NCBI GenBank assembly: GCA_037447655.1
Contig: JBBHKE010001434.1
Location: 208,039-272,038 of the forward strand
Direction of reading: 5' to 3'
Length of the DNA stretch: 64,000 bases
Source of the DNA: Zygnema cylindricum
Lineage: Eukaryota; Streptophyta; Zygnematophyceae; Zygnematales; Zygnemataceae
The translations under genes and the position numbers were made by a program. Of this stretch, positions 53,531-64,000 are shown piece after piece (position 1 is the stretch's first letter; each line of letters starts with the position of its first letter). The notes under the pieces were generated by a model, which was not told the origin of the DNA, made no database searches, and was given only the letters and a program-made list of their open reading frames with translations.

Positions 53531-56500
53531 TGGATGCTTATGGTTTTGCGACGTTATGACGTCATGCTCACTTGTGCTAACGTCGACGTCATTGATTCAA
53601 GAACTTTCGGCCATGGTTTCCCTATTTCGTTTTTTCAACTTTTTTCACTCGACTTACCATCAAAATATCCACAAATGTATTCAAAATGATCGTATTCCAA
53701 AAGCTCTTTTATCGCATACCAATTTTATCTTGTTTTGCTCTAAAAAGTAAGAGATAAAGTTGATAGTATGAGAGGGAGAGGGAGGGAGGCGTTTTTACGT
53801 ACTTCGTTTTTGCGAAATGGCGTGCGTTGCTCGATACTCCTCCACGGCGTAAACAGTCCGTACAGGCTACAATGTACGGACTGCAATTATTTAGTCTTTG
53901 TGTACTCTCGTTTTGTGAAAATGTTACAACACGTGTAAAAAGATAATTTTATTCGTTGCTTTAAATAAAATCGACTCGCGAGTCCGTTTTCATATAAAGT
54001 TTGAAGATAGCGTTTCTTGACGTGGTCGTGAGTTGAAAATAGCAAGACGACGAGTTGTAGTACATTTAAAGTTTCACGATGACGCAAATTGTACCATGGT
54101 TTTCACAAAAATTTTGTACAAAAGAAGATTTCTTCGTTGCAGGCGCTGTTTTGGGCGACAAAGACAAGAAAAAACCTTCACTTTTTACGCATGGGAACAC
54201 ACCCTTAGGTCTTACAAATTCGTGTTTTTAAATATAGCGACAAAATGTAGAAACATATGTGTACACCCTGTATACCTATTAGCGTTAATGTTTTATTTCC
54301 ACTTAAAACAATCTTTTCTCCCTACACGCTTGTCGGATCATGGATCCAACAGCTGCGATTGAAAGTCACCATTCTCACCTTCCAATTGGCGACGTCCATG
54401 GGAAAATCAGACAGGTGTGTACGGAAAAAAGATGTTTTAAGTGGGAAATTTTTTATTTTGACCAATAGCGACACACGGTGTACCTTTGCACCTTTGCACT
54501 TAGTAAAGAATTACATATTATCAAAGTGCTTTTGGAAGAAGCACATGGGAAAGGGACTGTTAGGGACAAAAGTGTGCGTACGTACAATTCAAAACTCAAA
54601 CTATGGAGATCCGCGCAACGTGACAAAAAAATATAACACGAATATTTTATGGCCACTCTATTCCATAATTTTGTTGTCTCTTTCCCTATTTCTCTAAAAT
54701 ATATCGTGATTTTCTCATATTTGTCAAAAATCAGCACTTTCTCTCTCTCTCTCCCTCTCTCAAAAAGTTGCCATCTCCTTCTCCTTCTCCAACCGATACA
54801 TTTAAAGACATAATGAACAAAAAATCATTTAAAAGTGGTGAAATTCATTTTAACGTGTTAATCGACTGGTACATTTAAATTCATATATTAAATATAAATT
54901 CAAAGTGTTGTTCAATCGATACATTTCAAATTATATAGTAAACAAAAATTTATAATCTTAGGGTAAAAAGAAAAAAAAATGCGATATAAAAAACGGTTAA
55001 AACAATTTTTTTTATTGAAATCGTTTTTTATGTTGTATTTTTGTTCGGGTTTTTTTTTATGTTTATAGGTTTTATTGAAAAAAATGTAAGACGAATATTC
55101 TATGGCTCTCAGATGGTGGTTGTTCTTGACTTTTATAAAACTATATAAATGTTGTCAAAATTTGGTCGCGAAAGAGTTAATAAAAAAGCATTTGCAACAT
55201 CAAAAGATTATAGTACTTGTCGGTCAAATCTTCCCGATAGTTTTAGGGTGGAGAATCCCTTTTGTAAAGGTATGTCTCTATATGCCACAGTAAATATCAT
55301 TTTTTGTCTTTTTTATTAAAAACTTAGGGTACTTTCGCATGTGCTAAAGTTACAGTCATTTTCTGTCGTTTTCCTCCATAACTTAGGAAAAAAACGTGAA
55401 AATACGCAGCCGTACCAAAAAATTGATATTACCACCGTACAAGTTGCGTTACCTTGAAACTTTATATGTACTACAGTTTGTCGTCTAGCGCGATGTAGTT
55501 TGTCGTCTAACGCGTTTTGACCCAATTTCACGTCCCTTCAGCTCACCTTCAAACTTTATATAAAATCACCTCGCGAGGTGATTTTAAATATAGTTATACG
55601 AGGTGAGCGAATAGGCATATGCTGTCGCACGTGTCAAAAGTTTTAACAATTTTTGTGCGCGTAGTACCAGAAAAAAATCCACTGCAAGTTTGCAACCTGT
55701 GCGTGACTTTTTTCCGTGCGCTATTTTCCGTACAGGGGCCGTGGAGGGGGGTTCGACCAACGGACGCCATTTCGCAAAAGAGAAGTTTGTGAAAGCGCCA
55801 CTCTCTCTCTCCCTCTCTCACTAACGCGTCTATCTCACAATTCTTGCAATGAAAAAAGCAAGAAAGGTATCAAATGAAAGATCTATAAAAAATATTTATT
55901 TTGGCTGTCTTTTAGCTTATTTTGGTGGCAAGTAGCGTGAGAACGGAAAAAAAAACAAAATCAAAAAACCATGGCGGAATGTTTTGGAATCAATGACGTC
56001 GACGCTATCATAATTTGAGCGTGACGTCAAAATGTCACAAACCCTAAACATGTACAATGTCACAAGTAGCTAGACGTTTACAACCGTCTCTATTTTGTAA
56101 ACGTCATCAATTGTCGCGAGTTTTGTACTCGTCTACAATCGTCACAAATTACACCCACGTCTACATCCGTCACAATCTTAAGTTACGATTTCATTTCTTT
56201 ACATACGAATGCTCTCAAAGATGTACTGAGAATCTTCCCTAAAAAACAAAGTAACAAGACTAAGTTTCGGTTACATGCGAAAGTACCCTTAACGCTGTAG
56301 CGGTTAAGTTACAACCGTACAAAAAATATAACAAGTAGAAGTACAATTTGCGTCATCGTCAAACTTAAAATGTACTACATGTTGTCGTCTTCTGATTTTC
56401 AAACCACGGCCACTTCAAGAAACGTCATCTTCATAGTTCAAACCTTATTTCAAAACACATCGGCGATGTGTTTTAAATTAAAGTATTTAAAAGATGCGCA

Positions 56501-56600
56501 CGAAGTCAACAACATAATCGTTGGAGTTTTAAGTGAGGTCAAAAAATTGAATCCGTAAGGGCGTGTTCCCATGTAACCGAAACTTTGAAACGCTACTTTG
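53343..56600. mobile_element. Foldback-like element with long inverted arms
   Basis: The left arm (53395-54140) is matched in reverse by 55380-56180. Paired landmarks are GTCGACGTCATTGATTC (53582 versus 55993, inverted), TTTTGCGAAATGGCGT (53809 versus 55767), 'tataaagtttgaag' (53993 versus about 55555) and 'gtagtacat' (54056 versus about 55470). A third, also inverted, copy of the 53960-54110 section lies at 56340-56480. No transposase ORF was found. Such structure suits Foldback or Mutator-like non-autonomous elements. The left terminus may be in the gap. Confidence 0.7.
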
Positions 56601-56689
56601 GATTTTAGCGCTGATTTTACGATGTACTTTTCAAAGTGTGCCTATGTCACATTAAATATACCACAAAGGAAGTTTTTCTCCATTTCTCT

Positions 56690-58800
56690 TTCTAACTTTT
56701 TTAGCATCGATCTCTATCCTTTATTATCCCTCGCCCAAAAAACATTTTTCACTTTTTCTTTTTCATTTCTTTTCTCTCCCTTTCCCTTTTCTTTCTCTCT
56801 CAACCTCTCCTTACTTTTTTGTTACACACTCCCTATTTATTTTTCCCTTATTTATATCCCTTTCTCCCACTCTCAATTTCTAACCCATTTTTTATTAATT
56901 TCTCTCCCTCTCCATTTATCCAACCCTCTTCCTCTGCATCTTTTTCTTCCTTTTTATCCCTCTCCCTCTCTCTCTCCCTTTACCTCTCCCTTTCCATCTC
57001 TTTTTCCCTCACCCACTCCATCTTCCTCTCCCTATCCCAATCTTTTTCTCTACCCCTCTCCCTCTCCCTTTCCCTTTCCCTCCCCTTTCCCTCCCCCTCT
57101 CCCTCTCCTCTCCCTCTCCTTCTCCTTCTCTCTCTCCCTCTCCCTCTCCCTCTCCCTCTCCCTCTCCCTCTTCCTCTCCCTCTCAATTTGCCTTTCGAAC
57201 TCCTCTCTCTCCCCTCTACCTCTCAATCTGCTCTTCCCCCTCCTTTTCTCAATCTGCCTCTCTTTTTCCTCTCACTCTCCCTCTCGTTCTTCCTCTTTAT
57301 TCTCCTCTCCCATCCCCTCTCTCTCCCGGTTTGCTTTGCCACTCCACCTCCATCTCCCTCTCCTTCCTCTCCCTCCTCTCCCTCTCCTTCCTCTCCCTTT
57401 CCTTACCCTCTCCCTCTCCCTTTTCCTCCCCCTCCCTCTTTTCCTCTCCCTCTCAATCTGCCTCTCTCCATTCTTCTCCCTCTCCCTCTCCCTCTCCTTC
57501 ATTGTTGGCCTCTCTTCCCTCTCCTCTCCCTCTCCCCCTCCCTCTTCTTTTCCCTCTCCCTCTCACTTTCCGTCTTTCTCTCAATCTGCCTCTCTCTCGC
57601 GTTCTCCCTCTCCCTTTCCCTCCCCCTCTTTACCCCCCTCTTCCACTCCCTCTCCCTTTCCCTCTCTCTCTAAATTTGTCTTTCCCCCTCTTTCTCCCTC
57701 GCCTTCCCTGAATTTACCTCTCTCTCTGCTCACCCTCTCAATCGGCTTTTTCCCCTCCCTCTCTCTCTTCTCTCAAACTTCCTCTCCCCCTTCCTCTCTA
57801 TTTCCCCCCTTCCTCTCAATCCTCATCTCCCATTCTCACTTTTGCAAGGTTTGCCTCTCCCAATCCACCTCCATCTCCCTCTCCCTCTCCTATCTCTCTC
57901 CTATCCCTCTCCCTCTCCCTCTCCCTCTCCCTCTCCCTCTCCCTCTCCCTCTCCCTCCTCTCCTCCTCTCTCTCTCGCTCTCCCTTTTTCTCTCGCTCTC
58001 TCTTTTCTTCTCCCTCCTAATCTGCCTCTCCCCATCTTTCTCCCTCTCACTCTCCGTTCTCCCTCTCCCTCTCCCTCTCCCTCTCCCTCTCTTTATCAGT
58101 CTCCCTCTCTCTCCCCTCTCCCTCTCCCTCTCCCTCTCCCTCTCTTTATCAGTCTCCCTCTCTCTCCCCTCTCCCTCTCCCTCTCCCTCTCCATCTTACT
58201 TTCCCTCTCTCTTTTCTCTCCCTCTCCCTTTCTCTCTTCCTCTCCCTCTCTCTCTCCCTGTCTCTCTCAATCTGCCTCTCTCTCTTTCTCCCACTCCCTT
58301 TCCCTCCCCTTCTCCCTCCCCCTCTTCCTCTCCCCCTCTCTTACCCTCTCCCTCTAAATCTGCCTTTCCCCCTTCTTTTCCCTCTCCTCTCAATCTGCCT
58401 TTCTCTCTCCTCTCCCTCTTGATCTGCTTATTCCGCTCCTCCCTCTCAATCTACTCCCTCTCTTCGCAATCTGCTTCTCTCTCCCTTGACCCTCTCCTTC
58501 TCTCTTAATCTTTCTCTCCCTCTTCCTCTCCCTCTCCCTCTCCCTCTCTCTCTCTCTCTTCCTCTTCCTCTCAATCCTTATTTCCAATTCCCACTCTGTC
58601 AAGGTTTGCCTCTTCCACTCCACCTCCATCTCCCTCTCCCTCTCCCTCTTCTCCCTCTCCCTTCTCCCTCTCCCTCTTCTCCCTCTCCCTCTCTCTCTCT
58701 CCCTCTCCCTCTCTCATCTCCCTCTCCCTCCTCTCGCTCTCCCTCTCCCTCTCCTTTTCCCTCTCCTTCTCTCTTTAAATCTACCTCTCTCGCTTTCAAT
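56690..58800. repeat. Polypyrimidine (CTCTCC)n tract, about 2.1 kb
   Basis: The plus strand is overwhelmingly C/T, with the hexamer CTCTCC repeated in long clean runs (for example 57910-57955, 58066-58095, 58110-58140). Short purine-bearing phrases such as 'tctcaatctgcctctc' recur every 50-150 bp. The 636-codon frame read through it is a Ser/Leu/Pro repeat artefact. Confidence 0.95.
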
Positions 58801-59430
58801 CATGATCAAAAGGCAGACGAGTGTTGATAACATCGTTGGAATGTAAATGGTAACCGGCGAGATCTTTGGATGAAGTAGGGAATTTGATAGTGAAAGGATT
58901 ATTAGAGGGGCTTCACTTACGTTTCTAATTGTATATAGCCAAGTAGAATGATTGGAGGGTGACGTTGCTATAGAATTGACAACTATACAAGTTTAGGGAT
59001 TTGTATGAAGCATCGGGGATGGGAGTTGGTAAAAGTTCATTATATTGCAAAATTGACAATGACATGTATTGTATATATTGTATTATCATTCAATAAATCT
59101 TTGTGGTTGTCATCGGTTATCTGCATTTTTACCATTTCCCTTTTAATACATATTTTTTCCATTAAATTTTCCTAAATTACAACCACATTTATTTTTCTAC
59201 TTTTCTTTGTTCTCCTATTCCCCACCCTCTTCGATGTCTTCTGTTTATCTTATGATTTGTCCTTGACCTCTCCCTCATACTTTATTTGAAAAATCTTGAT
59301 TTTTTGTTCATTGTCCCTCTATTTTTCCTTTCACCCTCAAAAAAATGTTTTACAAAAATGAATTGTTTTTTGTCATTCTTTTCTCGAGACACAAAGTCTT
59401 TCCTTCCAAACCCAGTTTTTCTAATTTTAG
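58801..59430. repeat. 630-bp direct repeat, copy 1
   Basis: It shares with 59938-60570 the landmarks 'gataacatcgttggag', 'acaactatacaagtttaggg', 'tattatcattcaataaa' and 'cgatgtcttctgttt'. Each copy borders a CT-rich block. There is no coding content. It may be downstream sequence of duplicated kinase copies, since the second copy ends next to a decayed C-lobe exon. Confidence 0.88.
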
Positions 59431-59499
59431 TTACTCGTTTGCCTCCTACCATATCTGTTCCCCTCTCGCTAACCTCCACAATTTTGCACAAATACACAT

Positions 59500-59900
59500 T
59501 TATCCAACGTCTCCCTCTTAATCTGCCACCCCCTCTCCGTCTCCGTCTCCCTCTTCTTCTACCTCACAATCTGCTCTCTCCCTCTCTCTTTGTCTACCTC
59601 TCTCTCATTTTCCCTCTCGATTTGCCTCCCCCTCCCCCTCTTTTTCTGTCTACCTCATCGTCTCGATTTTTCTTCTCAAATGTGCCTCTCCCACTCCACC
59701 TCTCGGTTTGCCTCTCCCCTACCTCTTCTTCTGTCAGCTTATCCCCTCATACTATCCTTGTTCCTCGCACTTGCCTCTCCCTCTCCCTTTCTCTCCCCCT
59801 CTTGTCCCTCATCCTCTCCATCTCCTTCGCCTTTACCCTTTCCGTTCCCCTCTCCCTCTCTCTCTTTCTCAATTCCTCCCACCACCTTTCTCCTTCATTA
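59500..59900. repeat. CT-rich tract between direct repeats
   Basis: Same pyrimidine-rich wording as 56690-58800 ('ctctcaatctgcc', 'ctccctctc'). Apparent ORFs are compositional. Confidence 0.88.
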
Positions 59901-59937
59901 GGTGGCCAATCTGTTTTTTTCCGTTTAAACGAGACTT

Positions 59938-60570
59938 AAAATTACGATCAAAACGCAGCGGAATGCTGATAACATCGTTGGAGTGATAATGCTAAACGTC
60001 GAGAATTTTGGATGAAGTAGGGAGTATAATAGTGATAGGATTATAAGAGGGGCTTCGATTACGTTGTTAATTGTATATTGTGGAGGGAAATGATTGGAGG
60101 GTGAAGATGCTATAAAATTGACAACTATACAAGTTTAGGGATTTGTATAAAGCATTGGGGATGGGAGTTGGTAAAAAAATATTATATTACAAGATTGAGT
60201 ATGACATATATTGTACATAACGTATTATCATTCAATAAAACTTCGTGGTTGTGTACGTTGTGCGTTGGTTATGTGCATTTTTACCTTTTCTCTTTTAATA
60301 CACATTTTTCCATTAAATTTTCTTAAATTACAACAACATCGATTTTTCTTTTTTTCTTTTTTCTCCTATTCCCACCCTCGATGTCTTCTGTTTCTCGTGA
60401 TTTGTCTTTGACCTCTCTCTCATACTTTATTTAAACAATCTTGAAATTTTGTATATTGTCCTTCTAATTTTCTTTTCACTTTCGAAACAAGGTTTACAAA
60501 ATTGAATTGTTTTCAGCCATTCTCTTCTCGACACGCAAATTCTTTCCTTTCAAACCCGGTATTTTTGCCT
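59938..60570. repeat. 630-bp direct repeat, copy 2
   Basis: Partner of 58801-59430, offset about 1137 bp. It differs by scattered substitutions and small indels. Confidence 0.88.
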
Positions 60571-60624
60571 CCTACTCCTCCTCCTCTTCTTTTTCCTCCT
60601 ACTCTTCCTCACTTATCTATCGAC

Positions 60625-60880
60625 TGTACTAATAGTCCTAGAATTTCCACCATATCACTCATTACCGGACACAAAGTTGGGTCTTTTTGAATACAATGAC
60701 GAATTGAAATTCCGAGTTTATGAGCTAAACCTTGGGCTCCTATTCCCACAAATTGGCCTTTTAAATCTCGGGCGATAAGTATATTAACATCTAATGTCCT
60801 TTGTTGGAGGAAAGGTTGAGCCCATTTGACCAGAAGGTTGTTGGTCCGGATTCAATTGGCCCACGGTCGAACTGACGTTT
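60625..60880 (-). pseudogene. Decayed duplicate of kinase C-lobe exon
   Basis: In minus orientation one frame reads WAQPFLQQRTLDVNILIARD, then GISIRHCIQKDPTLCPVMSD and MVEILGLLVQSI. This parallels WAEPYLQQRIPEINGFIDPD and ARFCIEEDPYLRPSMSD in 60995-61323. A one-base shift separates it from AVDQLNPDQQP-like text. The invariant Arg (LRPSM) is Cys here (LCPVM), and the donor-like GGTACGT is GATAAGT. It is a pseudo-exon from tandem duplication. Confidence 0.8.
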
Positions 60881-60885
60881 TTATA

Positions 60886-60935
60886 ATTTCCACCATATCA
60901 CTCATTAACAAATGCAAATCTAGGTCTTTTCTCTC
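60886..60935 (-). pseudogene. Third fragment of kinase C-lobe exon
   Basis: 'atttccaccatatcactcat' recurs at 60645-60670 and, diverged, in 61030-61055. It represents the SMSDVVEVL segment. Only about 50 bp are recognisable before a CTC microsatellite. Confidence 0.65.
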
Positions 60936-60938
60936 CTC

Positions 60939-60969
<31 letters not shown>

Positions 60970-60994
60970 TCCCTCCTCCTCCTCTTCCTCCTCC
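60933..60994. repeat. (CTC)n microsatellite
   Basis: About ten clean CTC units plus a C-run, directly downstream of the kinase C-lobe exon. Confidence 0.95.
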
Positions 60995-62036
60995 TCACGT
61001 ACCTATCGACTGAACCAAAGGTCTTAGAACTTCCACCACATCACTCATTGACGGACGCAAATATGGGTCTTCTTCGATACAAAAACGAGCCGAAATTGCG
61101 AGCTTACAAGCCGCCCTCCAGGCTTCTCTTACCGCAACTTGCTCTTTCAAATCTGGATCAATAAAACCATTAATTTCTGGTATTCTTTGTTGGAGGTAAG
61201 GTTCAGCCCATTTGACCAAAGGTTGTTGGTCCGGATTCAATTGGTCCACGGCTCGACGACCCGTGAGAAGCTCCAATAGGAGAATACCAAAAGCATAGAC
61301 ATCACTCTTTTTCGTCAATTGCCCTGCAGTTGTTTTCCAGACAGGGGTATGATTGAAAAACTTAGATATGGAATTTCGTTTATGGATTTTATGTGTTTCA
61401 AGCCTCTCCCTCTCTTTTTCTGTATCCTCCATCTCTCTCTCCCCCTTCCTCTAGACATCTATCCTCTCCATCTCCCTCCCTCTTCTACCCTCTCTCCCTC
61501 CCTTTCCCTCTCCTTCCTCCTTCCTCCCCCTCTCCCCCCGTCCTCCAATGTTTCCAAACAAAGATAATGCCCCACACAGTTCCCATACATGGAAAACCAA
61601 AAATGAAGGGTTATTTTTAACTACTATCAAAGGAAAGTAGAAACCCTAAAAAAACCCTAGAAAACTAAACTTTTTGACACAAAAAAAGTTGGAGCATTAG
61701 TTAAGATTTGAAAAAAAGAGTCTCTTAAAAGAAAACTAATGAGATTAAGTAGGATCGAGTTTCATATCACTCTCAATGAGTTAAGGACAAAATTAATGAA
61801 AAAACAGGGTCAATTTTTTTTTTGTAAAACTCACGATGGAGGATTCACCTAGTTACAAACAAGTAGTGAGAATGAAAACCATAATTTGAATACATTAATA
61901 ATTGAGTTAAGTTTTTCTTACCAGTTTCGATATATTTGGGATCAAGGTCAGTCCTCATACTTCTCGTAGTAATGTAGCTAATGTCAATTTCCGCCCCTTT
62001 AGCGAGACCAAAATCAATCAATTTTGCACAGTAATT
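60995..62036 (-). CDS. Kinase gene copy I: DFG and C-lobe exons
   Basis: Two good exons join in phase. 62036-61922 encodes NYCAKLIDFGLAKGAEIDIS, then TTRSMRTDLDPKYIETG. 61323-60995 encodes GQLTKKSDVYAFGILLLELL, TGRRAVDQLNPDQQPLVKWA and the helix around DPYLRPSMSDVVEVLRPL. Acceptors are CTCAG and CTGCAG, and the donor is CTG|GTAAGA. The fold is that of a plant RLCK/RLK Ser/Thr kinase. DFG Asp and the subdomain XI Arg are kept, but APE is DPK, losing the Glu that pairs with that Arg, and the loop is two residues short of the usual form. The frame ends IGT-stop at 60995, or may splice at an AG|GTACGT donor (61002). The upstream HRD exon of this copy is decayed (63925-64000). Confidence 0.75.
61324..61921 (-). 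other. Kinase copy I intron
   Basis: GT-AG intron between the DFG and C-lobe exons, with a CT-rich plus-strand stretch at 61395-61550. The 145-codon frame reading into the exon from 61432 is intron read-through up to 61324. Confidence 0.7.
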
Positions 62037-62332
62037 CTGAGAAAAAGGAAAAAGACAAAACATGAAAACATTTATAATTATCCAGCAAAAAAAGACAAAA
62101 CTAAAAAAGGTTTCAAGAAAATCAAGGTATAACGGAAAACTTACACCATAATACCTGAGTTTCCAAAACTTAGACAGTCAGCAAAAATTAAATAAATGGA
62201 CCTTTATGACAGGAAACAGTCCATAAATTAAACAACCTAGCATGTTCTAACAAAACAAAAAAAAAACGAACATTTTGTAAAGTTATGAAAGTTTTGACTA
62301 ACCTTCGACACTTTTCGAGTTCAACTATGAAA

Positions 62333-62490
62333 ATCAATGTGCTGAAGGTTAAGGTTGAATGAAGGTTAAGGTTAGTTGAAGGTTAGGGATGAAGGTTAAG
62401 GATAAATAAAGGTTAAGGATGAATAAAGGTTAAGGATGAATAAAGGTTAAGGTTAAATGAAGTTAAGGTTAAATGAGGTTAAAGGTCAAT
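62333..62490. repeat. 17-bp minisatellite (GGTTAAGGATGAATAAA)
   Basis: Units at 62411, 62428 and 62445 are exact, with looser GGTTAAGG(T/A) units on both sides. It lies in the kinase intron. Confidence 0.85.
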
Positions 62491-63739
62491 TACAGTTTCA
62501 TTAGTATGCAAATTCTGCCACAAGCAAATGAATAGTTTTCAACTTCCTCAAATATTTTGTAGCCCAACAAACCGTATTAGACCCCACAGAGGGAAAAAAA
62601 TATAAAAGCTTAAATAAGAGGTCAGTTTTTAGCTTCATAACTTGTTTGTAAAATCAAAATTTATGGAGCCACTTTAACATAGAAATAAAACTATTTGGTT
62701 TAGACATTTTAAAAACAAACACGTCCAACATATCATGATCAGCCTGGTTACCGTAACAGCTAGCCCTGTGAGGTACATTGGGATGATCAGGTAGATGGTG
62801 ATTAAATAGGGTATAATCGAGTTGAACTTCAATAATAATGTTCTCTGGCACGACAGTTTGCCCCTACGATGACATATACTCTCCACAAATACCAAGCTTC
62901 AAAATTATACTTTCTGTAAACAACACTATGATAAGTTTCAATCCTTTTAATCCTAGTCACCAAATGTACAATAATCAGAACATTGAAAGGGGGACTATAT
63001 TAATACTATAATGGAGTAACAGTATAGCTCCCAGTATCCAAGAATTTCAACTAATAAAGCTGTTTGATCATGAATCTCCAAAAGCTTCTATATTTTTGTA
63101 AGGTTTATTTACAAACTTTTATATGATCAGTTTTAGTTTCATTTTTACATGTTTAACTATTTGGATCAGATATGAAAAAAAGAAAACAATACTCTGCTCA
63201 TAATTTGAAGTTAGGTCCAGCAAAAAGCCCAAAAGCGTAGGATTTTAAGAAAAACTTCTAACAGCCATCAAAGAGATCCTATCTGATAGTCCTTTCTCCT
63301 TCGCTCTCCCTTCTTGCTCACTCTTTCTCTTCCCTTCTGACTTCTAAACCATAATTCCTGAAGGTCTTTTAACCACATCCCACCCTACTTTTATCACTTA
63401 AAAAAAGCCGTACAAAACTGTTTGAAGCTGTATCACTTAGAAAACGATAATTGTCAACTTCTTAAGAACTTTCTAAATTTTATCGGTTCTAAAATCAATT
63501 CTCCTCCAATTTTTAAACCAAAGTTGTAATAAAAGAAAACTTTTTCAAATTCTACTGGGTCCCTATTTCCATTCCCCCTTTTGATTTTGAACTAAGATTG
63601 TCCAAGTGCCCCAAACCCTATATAACTTCATGCATACTTAAATGATCTTCAAGGATATTTCTCATGCACAACCACGTGGTTTTAACGCCAACCATAGGAC
63701 ATTTTCTTCCCCAGATTAGCTTGCTATATCGCCATTAAT

Positions 63740-63890
63740 ACAGAGGCACACAGGTGAGAAAGAAAGAGGGGGAGGCAGGGAGACAAAGAAAAGGAGCAAG
63801 AGAGAGGGGAAGAGAAAGGGAAGCAGGGAAAGGGAGCAAGGGAGAGGGAGAGAGGGGGAGAATGCAAAAGAGAGAGGGAGAAGGAGACAT
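63740..63890. repeat. Purine-rich GAGAGG tract
   Basis: It sits at the same position relative to the decayed HRN exon as the 43860-45131 tract does to the good exon of copy II, so both descend from one ancestral intron. Confidence 0.85.
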
Positions 63891-63924
63891 GTGGCTAAAC
63901 ATTTATTAACTACAGGTGTGTATG

Positions 63925-64000
63925 TTGTATTCTGACCTCGTCCAATAAAATGTCTGAGGGTTTGAAACTGCAACAAAATAACATTGTTCGTGTAGAGAAA
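63925..64000 (-). pseudogene. Decayed kinase catalytic-loop exon (copy I)
   Basis: Minus-strand bases align with the exon at 45172-45332: 'TACACGAACAATGTTATT' matches 'TACATGAGAACGATGTTGTT', and 'CATTTTATTGGACGAGGTCA' matches 'ATTTTTTTGGATGAGGTAAG'. The HRN triplets are not readable and the donor GT-AAG is GT-CAG. It runs off the window edge. Confidence 0.7.

Larger units (their letters stand above)
62037..63924 (-). other. Kinase copy I intron / intergenic, no further exon seen
   Basis: AT-rich sequence. It contains the 17-bp minisatellite at 62333-62490 and a purine tract at 63740-63890. Small ORFs near 62654-62895 have no domain. Confidence 0.5.

Noticed and set aside
56598-58508. 636-codon plus-strand ORF and overlapping 284- and 171-codon ORFs
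   Set aside because: Artefact of a polypyrimidine tract, which contains almost no stop codons in any plus frame.
62333-62490. Interstitial telomere (GGTTAAGG units)
   Set aside because: The unit is a 17-bp minisatellite; no consecutive 6-8 bp telomere-type repeats.

Overview
This is nuclear, intron-bearing plant-lineage DNA dominated by retrotransposons. The evidence is: Ty1/copia and Ty3/gypsy polyproteins at many stages of decay, receptor-like/RLCK-type protein kinase exons with GT-AG junctions, a primer site matching plant initiator tRNA-Met, MITEs, and long polypurine/polypyrimidine tracts. A streptophyte is likely; a charophyte alga such as Chara is my guess from repeat style and is not proven. 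Three runs of N (28931-28940, 40163-41113, 53000-53342) are assembly gaps.

Region 1-36498 is a multi-layer transposon nest. Copia A (+, internal 1786-4660, 3' LTR 4673-5538) abuts gypsy G1 (5539-9434), a gag-only deletion derivative. G1 abuts copia H (9435-10548), which has a gag tail joined to an RNase H remnant. Copia C (+, 10549-17331 and 35587-36498) is split by gypsy G2 (17332-35586). G2 is itself split by copia E (-, 21250-27513, both LTRs present) and by 5'-truncated copia F plus copia I (-, 28941-33094). G2 gag, protease, RNase H and integrase can still be read in pieces. Its integrase carries a C-terminal PHD finger where a chromodomain often sits. Copia C also carries a MITE and an antisense solo LTR between two direct repeats.

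Region 36499-43700 is gene-poor: palindromic sequence, an unrecognised degenerate minus-strand coding-like block, CACTA-like MITEs, a 17-bp x 9 tandem repeat and A-rich simple sequence.

Region 43700-64000 holds pieces of at least two tandem minus-strand kinase gene copies. Copy II (45172-52315) has three phase-compatible exons, with copia D (46314-50938) in an intron. Copy I (60995-64000) supplies DFG and C-lobe exons and a decayed HRD exon. Extra decayed C-lobe and N-lobe exon copies lie alongside. Copy II has HRN in place of HRD, and copy I has DPK in place of APE. Between the copies lie a foldback-like inverted repeat (53343-56600) and about 2 kb of CT-rich tract.

The most notable points are the PHD finger on the gypsy integrase, a half-tRNA-type primer-binding site directly abutting LTRs that contain the gag start codon, antisense tRNA-like modules in one copia LTR family, and telo-box-like arrays in the gypsy leader. 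No intact autonomous gene was found.
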